Assembly: GCF_032118995.1 (NCBI RefSeq)
Contig: NC_092666.1
Span: 12,536,501 to 12,600,500 of the forward strand
DNA: 64,000 nt
Source: Asterias amurensis
Lineage: Eukaryota > Echinodermata > Asteroidea > Forcipulatida > Asteriidae
Direction: 5' to 3'
The stretch's first letter is position 1. The number at the start of each line of letters is the position of its first letter. This document shows, piece after piece, positions 32,173-42,867 of the stretch. A program made the translations under genes and the position numbers. The notes beneath the pieces were generated by a model. It was given only the letters and a program-made list of their open reading frames with translations. It made no database searches and had not been told where the DNA came from.

Positions 32173-32819
32173 TGGCGCAGCTGTTCAGGGCCTATGAAAT
32201 TACCGTCCTCTGGTTTGCGTATATGGACAACAAAAACATTAATATCAAATATTAATTATGACATATAATAGCCTCGCCTCGTGTACTTTTTTAATGTGCA
32301 CGTGATCTCCAAAGTGGCAGTTTGGAAAGCACATTAAGGTGATATAGATGCTCAAGGTCTACAATTATACGTCTATATTCGCAAATTAAACAGTGGCATG
32401 TTCTCCACCAATCAAATGACAAGGTACTGTACGCTTGAGGTATATAATGACTATTAGATGGAGAAGGCCAGGCAAAGTACATTTCCTATAAAATATTCAC
32501 GGTTTAGAAAGGACTACACCTTTAGCAGTCACCATTATACGCTCATTGAAATAATGTTTATTTCACCAGATATAGGTTTTTTACTCGGAGTAAAAGGACG
32601 TTAAAACAATAATGTATTTTAGTTGTTGATATAAATTTGTTTAAGTACAGCTTCTTATTAATGGGGGCCCTTAATTTATTTACAATGATACCGGAGATAA
32701 AAAATAAACAGCATCGACTATAATTGTGTAGAAAGTGCACATTTTTGCAAAGAACGGGTCATTGTGGACAAACTTACATTGCTACATGATTGGCTGCATA
32801 ATGCACAACATATGTTTAG
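32173..32819. other. Gene-free stretch
   Basis: Only short open frames without domains. AT-rich. Confidence 0.35.
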
Positions 32820-33182
32820 AGGGAAGGTACACGTTTGGTAATTACTCCAAAAAAATTAACTTAAAAACTTACTTGATTTGAGAGCTGTTGATAGTATAAA
32901 ACATTTTGAGAAACGGCTCCCTCTGAAGTAGCATAGATGTTTGGAAAGAGGCAATTTCTCACTAAAATAATAAAAGACTTATATACAGAAGTCTTGTATT
33001 CCTATCTGAAAGCACACAAATTTGTCTAACAAGGGTGTTTTTTCTCTCATCATTTTTTTCACAACTTCGATGACCAATTTAGCTCAAATTTTCACAGGTT
33101 TGTTATTTTATGCTTATGTTGAGATACACCAAGTGAGAAGACTGGTCTTTGACAATTACCAAACGTGTACAGTGCATTTAAT
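32820..33182 (+). repeat. Family A inverted-repeat element, diverged ends
   Basis: GGAAGGTACACGTTTGGTAATT opens and AATTACCAAACGTGTACAGTG closes. The ends still pair with each other, although both differ from the family norm. Confidence 0.8.
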
Positions 33183-34189
33183 ACATGGTGACGTGTAAAG
33201 TATATATGTATCATACTTCAAAACTTATGCTCCGCATACCTTGCAAAAAAATCGATGAGCGCTGAAGCGCCTTCGAGCGTCACTGGGTAAAAGATTTTAG
33301 CGCTATATTTATAAAAGACCTAAGTCACCATTTTTTGTATTATTACTATAACTACTACCCCTCCAGTATCAACCTACAAACTTTTATACAAGTGCGAGGT
33401 AGAGTATTAAAAAGGCTGAAAAACAAAAACATCGCACACACAAAAATTCCATCTAAGAAAATAATTATGCATTGAAAGAGCGAACCACCTCACCTTTACA
33501 CTATCATCAATGCCGATTAATTAACAGTTACAAGCCATACAGCCAAGCAGTACACATGTTAACCTTTGACACATAATCAACCCAAGAACTTCAATCCTTC
33601 AGAAAACATGAAGAATGAGTGTTTCAACAAATAGCGATATGGGCACATTTTTACTTTATTTTTTGATAAGTTAAGGGAGCTCTGTGATAACTAAAACTGG
33701 AAATACATACATGTGATTGCACAATCGTTGTTGGCTAATCACCAGACTGTAGACCCTAACTGAGGCTCTGGTAGGGTGGCCCTGAAGGGACATCAAACAT
33801 AATAAAATCACGTGTTGTGCCCCAATTCGCAAAATGTTTGATGTCCAAGGCAACATAAGTGGGTCAAATGGTTCGGTTCAATAATAGCACATTAGTTCCA
33901 AAGTTTTTTTGAATAATAATTGGTTAAGAAAGTTGTTTTGAATTGGCTATGAAAGGATCAATCACTTCTATTACCCTAGACTTGACTCAAGTCCCAAATC
34001 CCGTGCCATCGACAGGAAACTATCGTTTGTGATGCTCTGCATTCCCAACCTGTTCGGAACCACGATACATTTTAACTGCGGGCATGCTTATAGGGACCTC
34101 TCGCACGAGAATGGGACTCGAATCAAGTCTACTATTACCCGTACTAATAACTAAATTACACTCATTATGGTATAGGGTCTCTAGTGGAT
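33183..34189. other. Gene-free stretch
   Basis: Contains inexact dispersed-repeat phrases (AGCGCTATATTTATAAAAGACC near 33300) and no gene. Confidence 0.35.
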
Positions 34190-34578
34190 TTAAAGGCAGT
34201 GGACACTATTGGTAATTGTCAAAGACTAGTCTTCACAGTTGGTGTTTCTCAACATATGCATAAAATAACAAACCTTTGAAAATTTGAGCTCATTCGGTTG
34301 TCGAAGTTGCGAGATAATTAATGAAAGAAAAAACACCCTCCGTCACACGAATTTGTGTGCTTTCTGATGCTTGATTTCGAGACCTCAAGTTCTAAACTTG
34401 AGGTCTCGAAATCAAATTCGTGGAAAATTACTGATTTCTCGAAAACTACGTCACTTCAGAGGGAGCTGTTTCTCACAATGTTTTATACTATCAACCTCTC
34501 CACATTACTGGTATTCAAGAAAGGTTTTATGATGATATATTTTTTGAGTAATTACTAATAGTGTCCACTGCCTTTAAT
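34190..34578 (-). repeat. Family A inverted-repeat element, complete
   Basis: TTTAAAGGCAGTGGACACTATT and AATAGTGTCCACTGCCTTTAA pair perfectly over the termini. The internal palindrome GAGACCTCAAGTTC / GAACTTGAGGTCTC is intact up to one base, making this one of the best-preserved copies. Confidence 0.9.
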
Positions 34579-34772
34579 GGCCCTTGCTGTCCTAATAAGG
34601 TCGAACGCGATTTGCTTGAGCTGTGACCGGACAATCGGTATCAAGCAATAGAGGGCAGAATTTATTATTTATATAATATTCAGATGCATCAATAATTCAA
34701 GCGAAGGCCGTATACGTGTTGCTTTGGTGGCTACATACGGTTACGGCTATAACTGTTGACAATGGAGTCCTA

Positions 34773-34946
34773 TGGACCTTTTATCACGGTGTGGCCATCT
34801 TGATTTTACTCATGTCCAACTCAATGTAACCAAACTGAGGCTGGACGAAATAATAGTCGGGTGTCATGTGCAATGAATGTTAGCATTCATTACTGTTATT
34901 TGAAACAAGAAACATGACCAAGATGGTGTCAGCGTGTTAAAGGTCT
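34773..34946 (+). repeat. Family F inverted-repeat element
   Basis: TGGACCTTTTATCACGGTGTGG opens and CAGCGTGTTAAAGGTCT closes. The core ACTGAGGCTGGACGAAATAATAG is shared with 2213-2384. Confidence 0.8.
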
Positions 34947-35069
34947 TTAGACCTCCATTTTTTTCTTAGTGGAATGAACTTTTATTTAATATCTTGAAAT
35001 ACATTGATGGGACTTTCTTAAACTAGGAAACATTGGTCCACAAAATATTGAGTGAGCTTAGACTGTTCT

Positions 35070-35446
35070 TAAAGGCAGTGGACACAATTGGTAATTACTT
35101 AAAATAACTATTAGGTGACGAGTAATGAGGAGAGGTTGATAGTATAAAACATTGTCAGAAACGGGTCCCTCTGAAGTGACAGAGTTTTCGAAAAAGAAGT
35201 AATTTTCAACGAATTCGGTTTCGAGACCTCAGATTTAGAATTTGAGGTCTCGAAATCAACTAAATAAAAATAAAAGCACACATCGTGTGACAAGGGTGTT
35301 TTTTCTTTCATTTTTATCTCGCAACTTCGGCGACCAATAATTGAGCTCAAATTTTCACAGGTTTGTTATTTTATGCATATGTTGAGATACACCAAGTGGG
35401 AAGACTGGTCTTTGACAATTACCAATAGTGTCCACTGCCTTAAGGG
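35070..35446 (+). repeat. Family A inverted-repeat element
   Basis: TTAAAGGCAGTGGACACAATTG and AATAGTGTCCACTGCCTTAAG are the ends. The unit TATTGAGGGAGCTTAGACTGTTCTTAA just downstream repeats the left flank, so a short host segment was duplicated around this copy. Confidence 0.85.
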
Positions 35447-35655
35447 TAGTCCTATTGACCGTTCCATTGATTTAAAGTGGAATGGTCTTCTATACATTAT
35501 CTTGAAATACATTGACGGGACTTTCTAAAACTGTGAAACATTGGTCCACAAAATATTGAGGGAGCTTAGACTGTTCTTAAATCGAGCTTCATATTTACTC
35601 TGTTACAGGTTTTTGTATGAAAACATAACCGTTGTACAGTCATTCGAAAGATTCA

Positions 35656-35749
35656 TGTTTCCAGAGCGTATCGTCCTCTTTCTCGTGATTTTGGCAAGAA
35701 TCACATCGAGTATGAAAATCCAAAGCAGGATTATTCAGGAAAAATGCAG
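35656..35749 (+). other. Possible orphan signal-peptide exon
   Basis: ATG opens MFPERIVLFLVILARITSS, which looks like a secretory leader, followed by KIQSRIIQEKC and a donor-like GTAAAA. No compatible following exon was found before the TRIM gene, so this could be a gene fragment or chance. Confidence 0.25.
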
Positions 35750-35814
35750 GTAAAACAAATTTTTATATGCTTTGCGTAATTATTTTATTGTTTAAATGTG
35801 CAGTTGTTAAACCA

Positions 35815-36061
35815 GGGGCCAATTTCATAGAGCTGCTTAAGCAACAAAATTGCTTAAGCACGAAAATAGCTCGCTTATTTTACACATGTTACTGGCAAAA
35901 ATTTCATGCCATATACATTGCTTATGACTAGTATTTAGCTGTTATTTACTTAGCATAACAATAATTGAGTGGTATTTTGGCCGGTAATCTGATTTTACTA
36001 AGTAATGAATTTTTTGCTTAAGCAAAATGTTGTGCTTAAGCAGCTCTATGAAATTGGGCCC
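35815..36061. repeat. Family G inverted-repeat element, complete
   Basis: GGGGCCAATTTCATAGAGCTGC faces GCAGCTCTATGAAATTGGGCCC. The interior contains TTGCTTAAGCA motifs and ATTTCATGCCATATACATTG. Confidence 0.85.
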
Positions 36062-36536
36062 AGGCTATGTTGTTCACTCAACCCCTCTCCTTCGTGCCGA
36101 TGTGTCGGGCAGGAGATCTTTGCCTCCGGAGATTCTTTTCCCACGATAAGGGGAACTGATTATAAGAGAGATTAATGGAGATTTTCCAATGTTGATGCCC
36201 CACGCACCCAAGTGTGTATACGCCTGCATTCGTGGACCCTAATGTCTTCTTTTGTTATAGGTTCCCGGTATGAATGTGTATACCTACTCATCAGTTCTAC
36301 CTTAGAGACTTTTGGTGCAATAGAGGGCGTCCCACTAAGCGGTCCCTTTCTATTGTTCTAGACGCTGAAAACACTGGCGAAATACCGGTGAGTAGAAAGA
36401 GCGCCGCCACCTTATCAAACGCCACTAATTAAAACATAAGTAAACACTATTTTCGTAAAAGACTTTATGCATGATGATCACCGAGATAGTTCAAGCTGTA
36501 AATTATTCACATACTTCAAAAAACGGGTGGGTTTTA
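36062..36536. other. Gene-free stretch with possible splice sites
   Basis: Plus-strand TTTCTATTGTTCTAG followed by 26 bases and GTGAGT resembles a mini-exon (36361-36386), but its frame does not join to the orphan leader exon. I assign no gene. Confidence 0.3.
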
Positions 36537-36668
36537 GGGACTCTGGCTGGCAGCAGACTAACCATGTAAATCTACTTTTCTCAGACGTTTGCGCATGCTC
36601 AAAAATATGTAAGCAATGGAAATATCCCTGCTAAGTCTGCTGCCACCTAGCGTTCCAAAGTCTCCCAT
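36537..36668. repeat. Short inverted-repeat relative of family I
   Basis: GGGACTCTGGCTGGCAGCAG faces GCTGCCACCTAGCGTTCC then AAAGTCTCCC. The TGGGAGACTTT end is the family I terminus. Confidence 0.65.
36638..36652 (-). promoter_or_regulatory. CTCF-like motif in a family I relative
   Basis: The minus strand reads CGCTAGGTGGCAGCA, matching the core YAGRKGGCAGY. Function is inferred only from the consensus. Confidence 0.35.
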
Positions 36669-36727
36669 TGTTTCCAGTCGTAACTCCCACCAATTGAGAA
36701 CCTATTGGGAGCTTCATGAATGGAAGC

Positions 36728-38671
36728 TCATACCTTGTGATAGATCTTTACAGAAAGCATATCAGCAACAGCTAAGTCACCATTAGGCATGATTGTTAAC
36801 CCCAACGGGTTCTCGAGATGCTGAGCGATCCGTCGGATGTGTGCTCCTTCAGCGCTGTAGTGATGTATCTCACCCTCGTGACCTGCATGTAGAACGATGT
36901 AAATCTCCCCAAAGTGATCACAGCACATGCCAGCCGGTTTGACCTTAACCCCATTCAAGACGGTATCAACGCAGAAGATCTCATTGCCTTCCATGTCCAG
37001 TGAAACGAGTTTAGAATGGTCGTAGTTGCTGAAGATGAGGCGTCCCTGGTTACTGATTTCCAACCGCCTGTCGATCATTGCAGCTGGTATTGTTGATATC
37101 AGAGAGCCGTCTGTTTGGTAGAGAGTGATTTCCTTCTTAGCCGTGTTGCCCACTGCGATGTGGTTCTCGTCTGCCCCTATACACGATATATCGTAGTCTT
37201 CATGAGCCTTACTCACATGCAACGGTGTGATGTTCAGCAGGTGTCTTATCTTTTTAGCGTTGTGTGCCTGGAATACCTTCACTGTTGCCGTAGAAACTTC
37301 TTTACTGGGTTGATCTATTACCACGACCCTGTCGTCTTTTGTGACAGAGATATCGTAAGGGCAGTAGAGTTTCCCAACTGGTTGAGAGACAGGCGTGTCA
37401 AAGTAGTATTTGAAACTACCCTTTGGAGTGAAAACGCTTATCTTGTGCGTTTCTAAGTCTGCGACTATTAGATCATTGGTGGTGAAGGCTGCAATGCTAG
37501 CTGCCAACTTGGATCCCTTTACATCAAACTGTGTCTTCATCTCCCATTTTTCTTCAAGCAGTATCTTACCAAGTGGTTGTTTGGTCTTCCCAGGGTCTGG
37601 GCTGAAGGCAATGAACGGCGACAGGCTTTCAACTGGACCTGGTACTTGCTGCTCAGAAACATCTGTCAAGTTCTTCACAAGTTGTTTTTTTAGCTCAAGC
37701 ACCTCGAAGCCGCTCGACTGTTCAAGGACGCTGGTTGCCTTTTCCAGCGTATGCTCAGCCCACTTCAGACTTTCGCAGTAGGTATCCTGTGACGTTTTTA
37801 ACAGCTTCAATCTCTCCATACCGATCTCTGACACCTTCTTTTTCAAGATGACTTCTTGTTGTCGAACCCTCGCGACATCTTCATCGGCACGTTTTGAGAT
37901 ATCAGCCGAAGCCGCTGCAATCACACCATCCAGTGTCTGCATGGCGTGGTCGATCACCTTCTTCGCGGACCTGAATTCAGCCGTGGAATCCGTTGCCTTC
38001 GAGAGCAGAATCTTGGCCTTTTCTCGGAATAACCTCTCAGCTTTTTCAATGTACACGTAGACATGACTGGTGTTGCTGTGATCTAGAGCTGTACACACGT
38101 GACAAATCAAGACCTGACAGGTGGTGCAGAAGAAGACCACTTCTTGAGTTGGGTGATTCTGGCACTTTGGAATCTCATCTCTCATTTTGCTCTTGAAACA
38201 GGCCTTGCCAGAACGCAGGTCTTCCAGGGTGGCTATCTCGTGCTTCTTCGTCTTGACAGCTCTGCGGTGTGCTTTATGGCACTCACCGCACAGGTATTCC
38301 TTGCATTCAATACACCTAGAGTTGGCCTCGTCATCCTCGCACACCTCGCAGACGATCTGAGACTGCTGCCTCCGCACAAGACTCTCCTGATTAGTGAACT
38401 CCTCCACCAAGGCAGTCAAGTTGAAATTGCCTTTAAGCCCAACAAGGACGCCCTCCTTTGGCAGAGGGGTATCTCGGCGACACAATGGACATGGAAGTTT
38501 GACACTGCTTGGATACTGCGCTGTCCTGTAATTTTCGAGACATTGGGCACAGAAGCTATGCAGGCAATCAAGAATCTTCGGGTGGTTGTAGCGACTGCAA
38601 CATATTGAACATTCCAAGTGTTCTGCGCTGATTTTCTTCAGCACATCCTCGGTTGTTGTTACTTCATCCAT
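36728..38671 (-). CDS. TRIM protein: RING, two B-boxes, coiled coil, NHL-type propeller, 647 aa
   Basis: An intronless frame from ATG to stop. A C3HC4 RING finger uses C21, C24, C36, H38, C41, C44, C61 and C64. B-box 1 runs about C108-H144 and B-box 2 about C170-H203 (CQNHPTQEVVFFC, CHVC). A coiled coil spans about 210-345, and residues about 385-647 form NHL/six-blade-like repeats ending ENPLGLTIMPNGDLAVAD. This is the layout of TRIM2/3/TRIM32/TRIM56-like E3 ubiquitin ligases: the RING recruits an E2, the coiled coil dimerises, and the propeller selects substrate or RNA. No filamin repeat is visible between coil and propeller, unlike TRIM2/3/71. Invertebrate deuterostomes carry many such single-exon genes, some expanded by retrocopying. 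The specific orthologue cannot be named. Confidence 0.92.
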   Translation of the reverse strand: MDEVTTTEDVLKKISAEHLECSICCSRYNHPKILDCLHSFCAQCLENYRTAQYPSSVKLPCPLCRRDTPLPKEGVLVGLKGNFNLTALVEEFTNQESLVRRQQSQIVCEVCEDDEANSRCIECKEYLCGECHKAHRRAVKTKKHEIATLEDLRSGKACFKSKMRDEIPKCQNHPTQEVVFFCTTCQVLICHVCTALDHSNTSHVYVYIEKAERLFREKAKILLSKATDSTAEFRSAKKVIDHAMQTLDGVIAAASADISKRADEDVARVRQQEVILKKKVSEIGMERLKLLKTSQDTYCESLKWAEHTLEKATSVLEQSSGFEVLELKKQLVKNLTDVSEQQVPGPVESLSPFIAFSPDPGKTKQPLGKILLEEKWEMKTQFDVKGSKLAASIAAFTTNDLIVADLETHKISVFTPKGSFKYYFDTPVSQPVGKLYCPYDISVTKDDRVVVIDQPSKEVSTATVKVFQAHNAKKIRHLLNITPLHVSKAHEDYDISCIGADENHIAVGNTAKKEITLYQTDGSLISTIPAAMIDRRLEISNQGRLIFSNYDHSKLVSLDMEGNEIFCVDTVLNGVKVKPAGMCCDHFGEIYIVLHAGHEGEIHHYSAEGAHIRRIAQHLENPLGLTIMPNGDLAVADMLSVKIYHKV

Positions 38672-39111
38672 TTTGTAGCAGTATTAACACCAGTGATCTA
38701 TATAATGACACACAAAAGTAACACAATTTATTGTTAATAAAAAAGAATTTACTTAATTATCTTGTACACAACCAAAAGGACCGATGGTACTATAAATGCC
38801 AAAATAGTTAAATAAAACAATTATAATTAAATAAAACATGAAATATCTGTATGCATGATGGTCATGGCGATCTCATATATGCCATATAAACTGTAAGCAA
38901 TATTTATAACAACAGTTTATTCCAAGTATTATAAAAAAAATTATAAAGGAGGCATTAAGGTATTCTCGAGAAAATAATTAAGAAATACATTAGCGGCAGG
39001 CTTTAATGATTTGAGCTGTGTGCAAATCTGGAACAGCTGCTTGTTATACGACAAAAGAAGAAAATTGCTTTTAAAAATCTGTGTTTCTTCAAAACCATAA
39101 CGTGATGTTAT
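38672..39111. other. 5' flank of the TRIM gene
   Basis: AT-rich, with no clear TATA element or repeat ends. Presumed promoter region. Confidence 0.35.
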
Positions 39112-39283
39112 TAGACCTTTATGGCGGCCATCTTAATTTTCCCTCATTCAACTCAACGTAACCAGACCGAGGCTGGGAGGAGAAATGGTCTGGTTCCTTT
39201 TTGTACAACAAATATTACTAATCATTACTGACTGATGTTGTGAACATGACCAACAAGATCGTGGCAGCATGATAAAAGGGTTA
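39112..39283 (+). repeat. Family F element, diverged
   Basis: TTAGACCTTTATGGCGGCCATC opens and GGCAGCATGATAAAAGGG closes. The CCGAGGCTGGGAGGAG core corresponds to the other two copies. Confidence 0.7.
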
Positions 39284-40195
39284 GTCGTGCTGGCATTTAC
39301 GATCGAACAGTGGCAGTCGACTTCAAGTGACCGTTTTTTTTTATATATATTGACCAGGTCAACATGAGCCTTGCATTACAAGTACACTGCACAAATCGTA
39401 GGGGTTGTGTTGTACGTACAGGATTCATATGGTTTATATAGGGAATTCATGAAGGGATATGACATCAAATTTCTAAAACGGGTCCGGGAAAACACATGCT
39501 TTCAATGGGGGAAATAATATCCATACTACACTTATATCAACAACTGAACAAGATGAAACACGACCATGATTTATAACCGAGTGTTAGTGCTCATTATTTT
39601 AGAAGAAAAAAATACCATAATTATGGTATTTTAAGCTTCAAATTTGAAACAGATCCTGTACAGATCATGTGGGCTTGGGGGGCAAAATAACATGCCCCAT
39701 TTGATCGAGCTTGTCGATTGCGAAACCCGTGTATACACATACATGTAAATCCTATTTAAACTTACCAATGATTATTAATCATCATAACAACGATTGCTAA
39801 TCATGACCAAACTTGTTGGTGCTACGAACATGCATGTGGTACAATTCTCAACTAGAAATTAACACTGACGAAAGAAGACGAAACCAGACGAAAGAAACCA
39901 ATCCAAACATATCATAGTGGCCTCTCATCATATCAAAGGTTGCTATACATATTTTGCGTTTTCATGTATGCAATATTAGTCAAAGGATATGTACTGCACA
40001 AAATGGGTTTTCCCCCACGCTAAATATAGATGACCCGGGGTCACCGCAGCGCATTATGACTGCGCATTGATGAGAATCCCCGTATGTTGGATCCATGGAG
40101 CCTTTAAAGGGGCTGTGTCGTCTGCGGGTCACAGCGAGTGTGTGGCGAGACATCCAGTTATATTCATACGCCCGCGATTATTGTGACGGCTCCCT
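39284..40195. other. Gene-free stretch
   Basis: No gene. A GC-richer patch near 40030-40190 (GACCCGGGGTCACCG, GGGCTGTGTCGTCTGCGGGTC) has no coding signature. Confidence 0.35.
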
Positions 40196-40738
40196 TTAAA
40201 GGCACTGTATAGTTTTATTTATTTTATTTATTTATTTATTTTAAATCTTTAGACATACACAATAGTTACAAGTTGTACAGGGGCTGTCAAGGTTAAAACA
40301 CAAGTATAAAAACTGTCATCAAAAGATGTGTAAAATCAGACCCCTGCCAACGATAACAATATAATTATACAATATAAAAAGGTGATTACACTGAAACATT
40401 TAAAAATCACACAAAAGAAAACATTAAAACACAAGCAAAACCAGACCATCGTTTTACTTGCAAACGAGCAACAGAGAGCTGTTGATAGTTAACATGGAGG
40501 AAAAATAAAACAAGTGCAAAACGCCACTCCCTCTAAAATATTCAAGCTGAAACAGAATTCAGGCCTTTCTCCGGCATCAGAAAGAACACACATTTGTGCT
40601 AAAAGGGTGTTTTCTCTTTCATTGTGTTCTTGCAACTTCGATGACCAAATTTGCACAGATTTTTGATTTTATGCATTTGGGATGCACCAGGATACCGTCT
40701 TTGGCAATACCAAACTTACCCGATGTCTTTAAAGATTT
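40196..40738 (+). repeat. Family A element with a retroelement tail inserted
   Basis: The left terminus TTTAAAGGCACTGTATAG breaks off at 40213 and the family sequence resumes near 40450 (TTTTACTTGCAAACGAGC). It ends CCAAACTTACCCGATGTCTTTAA. The insert begins with (TTTA)n, which on the minus strand is an A-rich retroelement 3' tail. Confidence 0.65.
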
Positions 40739-41085
40739 TTTTTCTGATTTGGTGGTCATGTTTGGATCCATGCCCAAACACAAATACTGTGATTATGAAG
40801 ACACGGCCCCTTTCAAGTGGATGCCTTTACATTCATTGCGTTATTGCGTATCGATGAACACAGATTTGGGATAAAGTTCATATGACTTGACATTTACGTT
40901 TGCCCTTTAAAGACATTTGACACTATTTGTTTTTACTAAAAATAATTGTTAGCATATAAAACTTTCATGGTGATGAGCAATTGGGAGCTGTTGATAGTAT
41001 AAAACATTGTGAGAAACCGCTCCCTCTGTGAAGTAACGTAGTTTTTGAGTAAGAGGATATTTCTCCCCAAAATTCTTTGTTCAAC

Positions 41086-41534
41086 CCTCAAAATCATTTC
41101 AAAATTTGCTTGGTCAGTTTCCCTTGTGGTTTATATTGATATCTAAAACAACAAGTCGCATCCCCTTAAGGTGATCCCCTGGCTGCCGCTTCCCAGGTTG
41201 TATCGTAATTTGGGTGTGATCCCTGGCTACACGGCAGTCAACGGTTGTATGGCATCTGACTGGCACCCCTAAACATAGACCCCTTTACAGATAGGCCGGA
41301 AGTGGTGATTATGATGCATTTTGGGAGAGTTTACGAGTAAGCTATGCAGGTTTTATGCGTGACGAACATCCCAAAACATCGCATCCTATCCCAGAATGCA
41401 TTGTTTTTTCCTATCTGTAAAGGGGTCTATAGATATTGACAATAGGGACACCGCAAATATAGGGCTAGATAGCTCAATTGGTAGAGCGCCGGCACGTTAA
41501 TCCGGAGGTCGTTAGTTCAAATCTCACTCTAGTC
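41086..41534 (+). mobile_element. SINE-like insert with the tRNA-like part at its 3' end
   Basis: The insert starts with TCTTTGTTCAACCCTC and body sequence and ends in a tRNA-like segment followed by the same TCTTTGTTCAACCC. It holds the family D element at 41276. In ordinary tRNA-SINEs the tRNA-like part comes first, so the order here is permuted, or two truncated units lie head to tail. Confidence 0.55.
41276..41429. repeat. Family D inverted-repeat element
   Basis: TAGACCCCTTTACAGATAGG and CCTATCTGTAAAGGGGTCTA pair perfectly over 20 bases. It is nested in the SINE-like insert. Confidence 0.9.
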
Positions 41535-41535
41535 A
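41463..41535 (+). tRNA. tRNA-like sequence (SINE head or pseudo-tRNA), anticodon region GTT
   Basis: Folds as a cloverleaf. The acceptor arms GGCTAGA/TCTAGTC pair fully with one G-T, the D-stem is GCTC/GAGC, and the anticodon loop ACGTTAA gives GTT (Asn) but has C where position 33 should be T. A mismatch at the base of that stem and another in the T-stem (GTTAG/CTCAC) argue against a working tRNA. The box A and B promoters look usable, fitting a SINE head. Confidence 0.55.
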
Positions 41536-41770
41536 ATTCTTTGTTCAACCCCAAAATAATTTTAATCTGATAAAATACTTCAGGCCTGACGCCCTTTTTG
41601 TAGGCAACTGAAAGCGCACAAATGTGTACAACCAGGTTTCTGTCAATATTCTTTTGCAACTAGAGATGACCAATTAAGTCAAAATTCACACCAAGTGAGA
41701 ATACTGGTCGAATTTGTTTCCGTTTTGGTTCAAGTAGGTGTTAAACTGCACTAGACGGACACCTTGGTAA

Positions 41771-42289
41771 TGGGAGACTTTTTGAAAGCTCTGCCACTAG
41801 AGGGCAGCAGACCTACCAGGTAAGGGTGCACAACTCCTATAGCAAACAATGGTAAATGCTAAAAATTCAAAAATACTAAAAAAAAAAATGATAGTTAGAA
41901 GTCTCTCAGCCTCTTGAAAATTAAATCAGATACATTGTTATACAACTAAACTTCTGACTTCTTCTCAACTTTGCTAGGTTCGCATTTTGGATTTTTGCTA
42001 ATTACCCTAGAAGAAACACTCCCAAAACCTCATGCACACCGCTTGTTATCCTTGGGGAACTCGTGTCCAGTACGTCCTGTTCCAGAACAGTTTGGTTTAT
42101 GCTAGCAATGTGTTATGAAAAACAAAATACAGTTTGGCTAAATCTGAAATACAAAATCAAAAACATGCAGAACACAAGGTATTTGCTGTCAGTGACCGTC
42201 ACTCATGCTTCTCCTATTCCTAAGTTGTTGACATTACCTGGTGAAGAGCGCCCTGTCTTGGTGATTGGCAGATAGTCTAAAGTTTCCCA
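41771..42289 (+). repeat. Family I inverted-repeat element, 519 bp
   Basis: TGGGAGACTTT and AAAGTTTCCCA are the ends (one mismatch). The copy at 51461 is very similar throughout. Position 23 onward carries a CTCF-like motif. Confidence 0.8.
41794..41808 (+). promoter_or_regulatory. CTCF-like motif inside family I
   Basis: CCACTAGAGGGCAGC fits every position of CCASYAGRKGGCAGY. It is carried by the mobile element, so its presence need not mean host use. Confidence 0.4.
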
Positions 42290-42437
42290 TCGTCAAAGAC
42301 CCGTATTCTAACTTGGTGTATCCCAATGCATACATAACAAATCTGTGACCATTTGACCTCAATTGGTCATCTATATAGTAACAAGAGAGTTATGTTATGC
42401 ATTATGTTGGGCTACACAGTACTGTAGTAAGAATACT

Positions 42438-42674
42438 GGGCCCAATTTCATAGAGCTGCTTAAGCACAAAATAAGCAAAACAATCCTTGCTTAGTAAAAT
42501 AAGATTACCGGCCAAGACTCCACTTCATTGTTATGCTAAGTAAGCAACAGCTAAATACCAGTCACAAGCAATGTATTTGGCATGAAATTTTGGCCAGTAA
42601 CATGTGTAAAATAAGCAAGTTTTTTTTGGTGCTGAAGCATTTTTTTGCTTAAGCAGCTGTATGAAATTGGCCCC
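42438..42674 (-). repeat. Family G inverted-repeat element
   Basis: GGGCCCAATTTCATAGAGCTGC faces AGCTGTATGAAATTGGCCCC. It is followed by a 60-base spacer and a truncated family H end (42737-42782), the inverted order of the block at 54044-54735. Confidence 0.85.
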
Positions 42675-42867
42675 TGCTTTTCTCGTGGTTGTATCCGCAA
42701 GGTTACTAAGGGAATAAAAGGTTAGCGACGGGTTCTTAAAGGTACACATTGCCTTTGATCGATCGAGTTGGTCCTTGAAAAGTTGGTCTTTGCCAATATT
42801 ACCAAAGGCGTCCAGTGCCTCTCAAACAATTGGTTCCAAAAACCAAATGCATATACTTTTCCTTTAA

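Larger units (their letters stand above)
40906..41705 (+). repeat. Family A element split by a SINE-like insert
   Basis: TTTAAAGACATTTGACACT opens. Blocks follow the family to ATATTTCTCC, and the family sequence resumes near 41543 with AATAATTTTAATCTG and runs to GAGAATACTGGTC. The insert is 41086-41534 with a copy of CCCAAAAT on each side. Confidence 0.7.
41738..42822 (-). repeat. Family A element with two nested insertions
   Basis: Pieces of one family A copy lie at 41738-41770, 42290-42437 and 42783-42822. They are separated by family I (41771-42289) and by a family G plus partial family H block (42438-42782). Removing both inserts leaves a continuous family A order. Confidence 0.75.

Noticed and set aside
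37115-38608. Plus-strand open frames across the TRIM gene
   Set aside because: They are antisense shadows of a strongly coding minus-strand frame and lack domains.
40596-40874. Plus-strand 92-codon frame
   Set aside because: It lies mainly within the right half of a family A repeat and does not recur as an open frame in other copies.
41463-41535. Functional tRNA-Asn gene
   Set aside because: C at position 33, an anticodon-stem mismatch and a T-stem mismatch, together with its position inside a flank-duplicated insert, favour a SINE-derived sequence.
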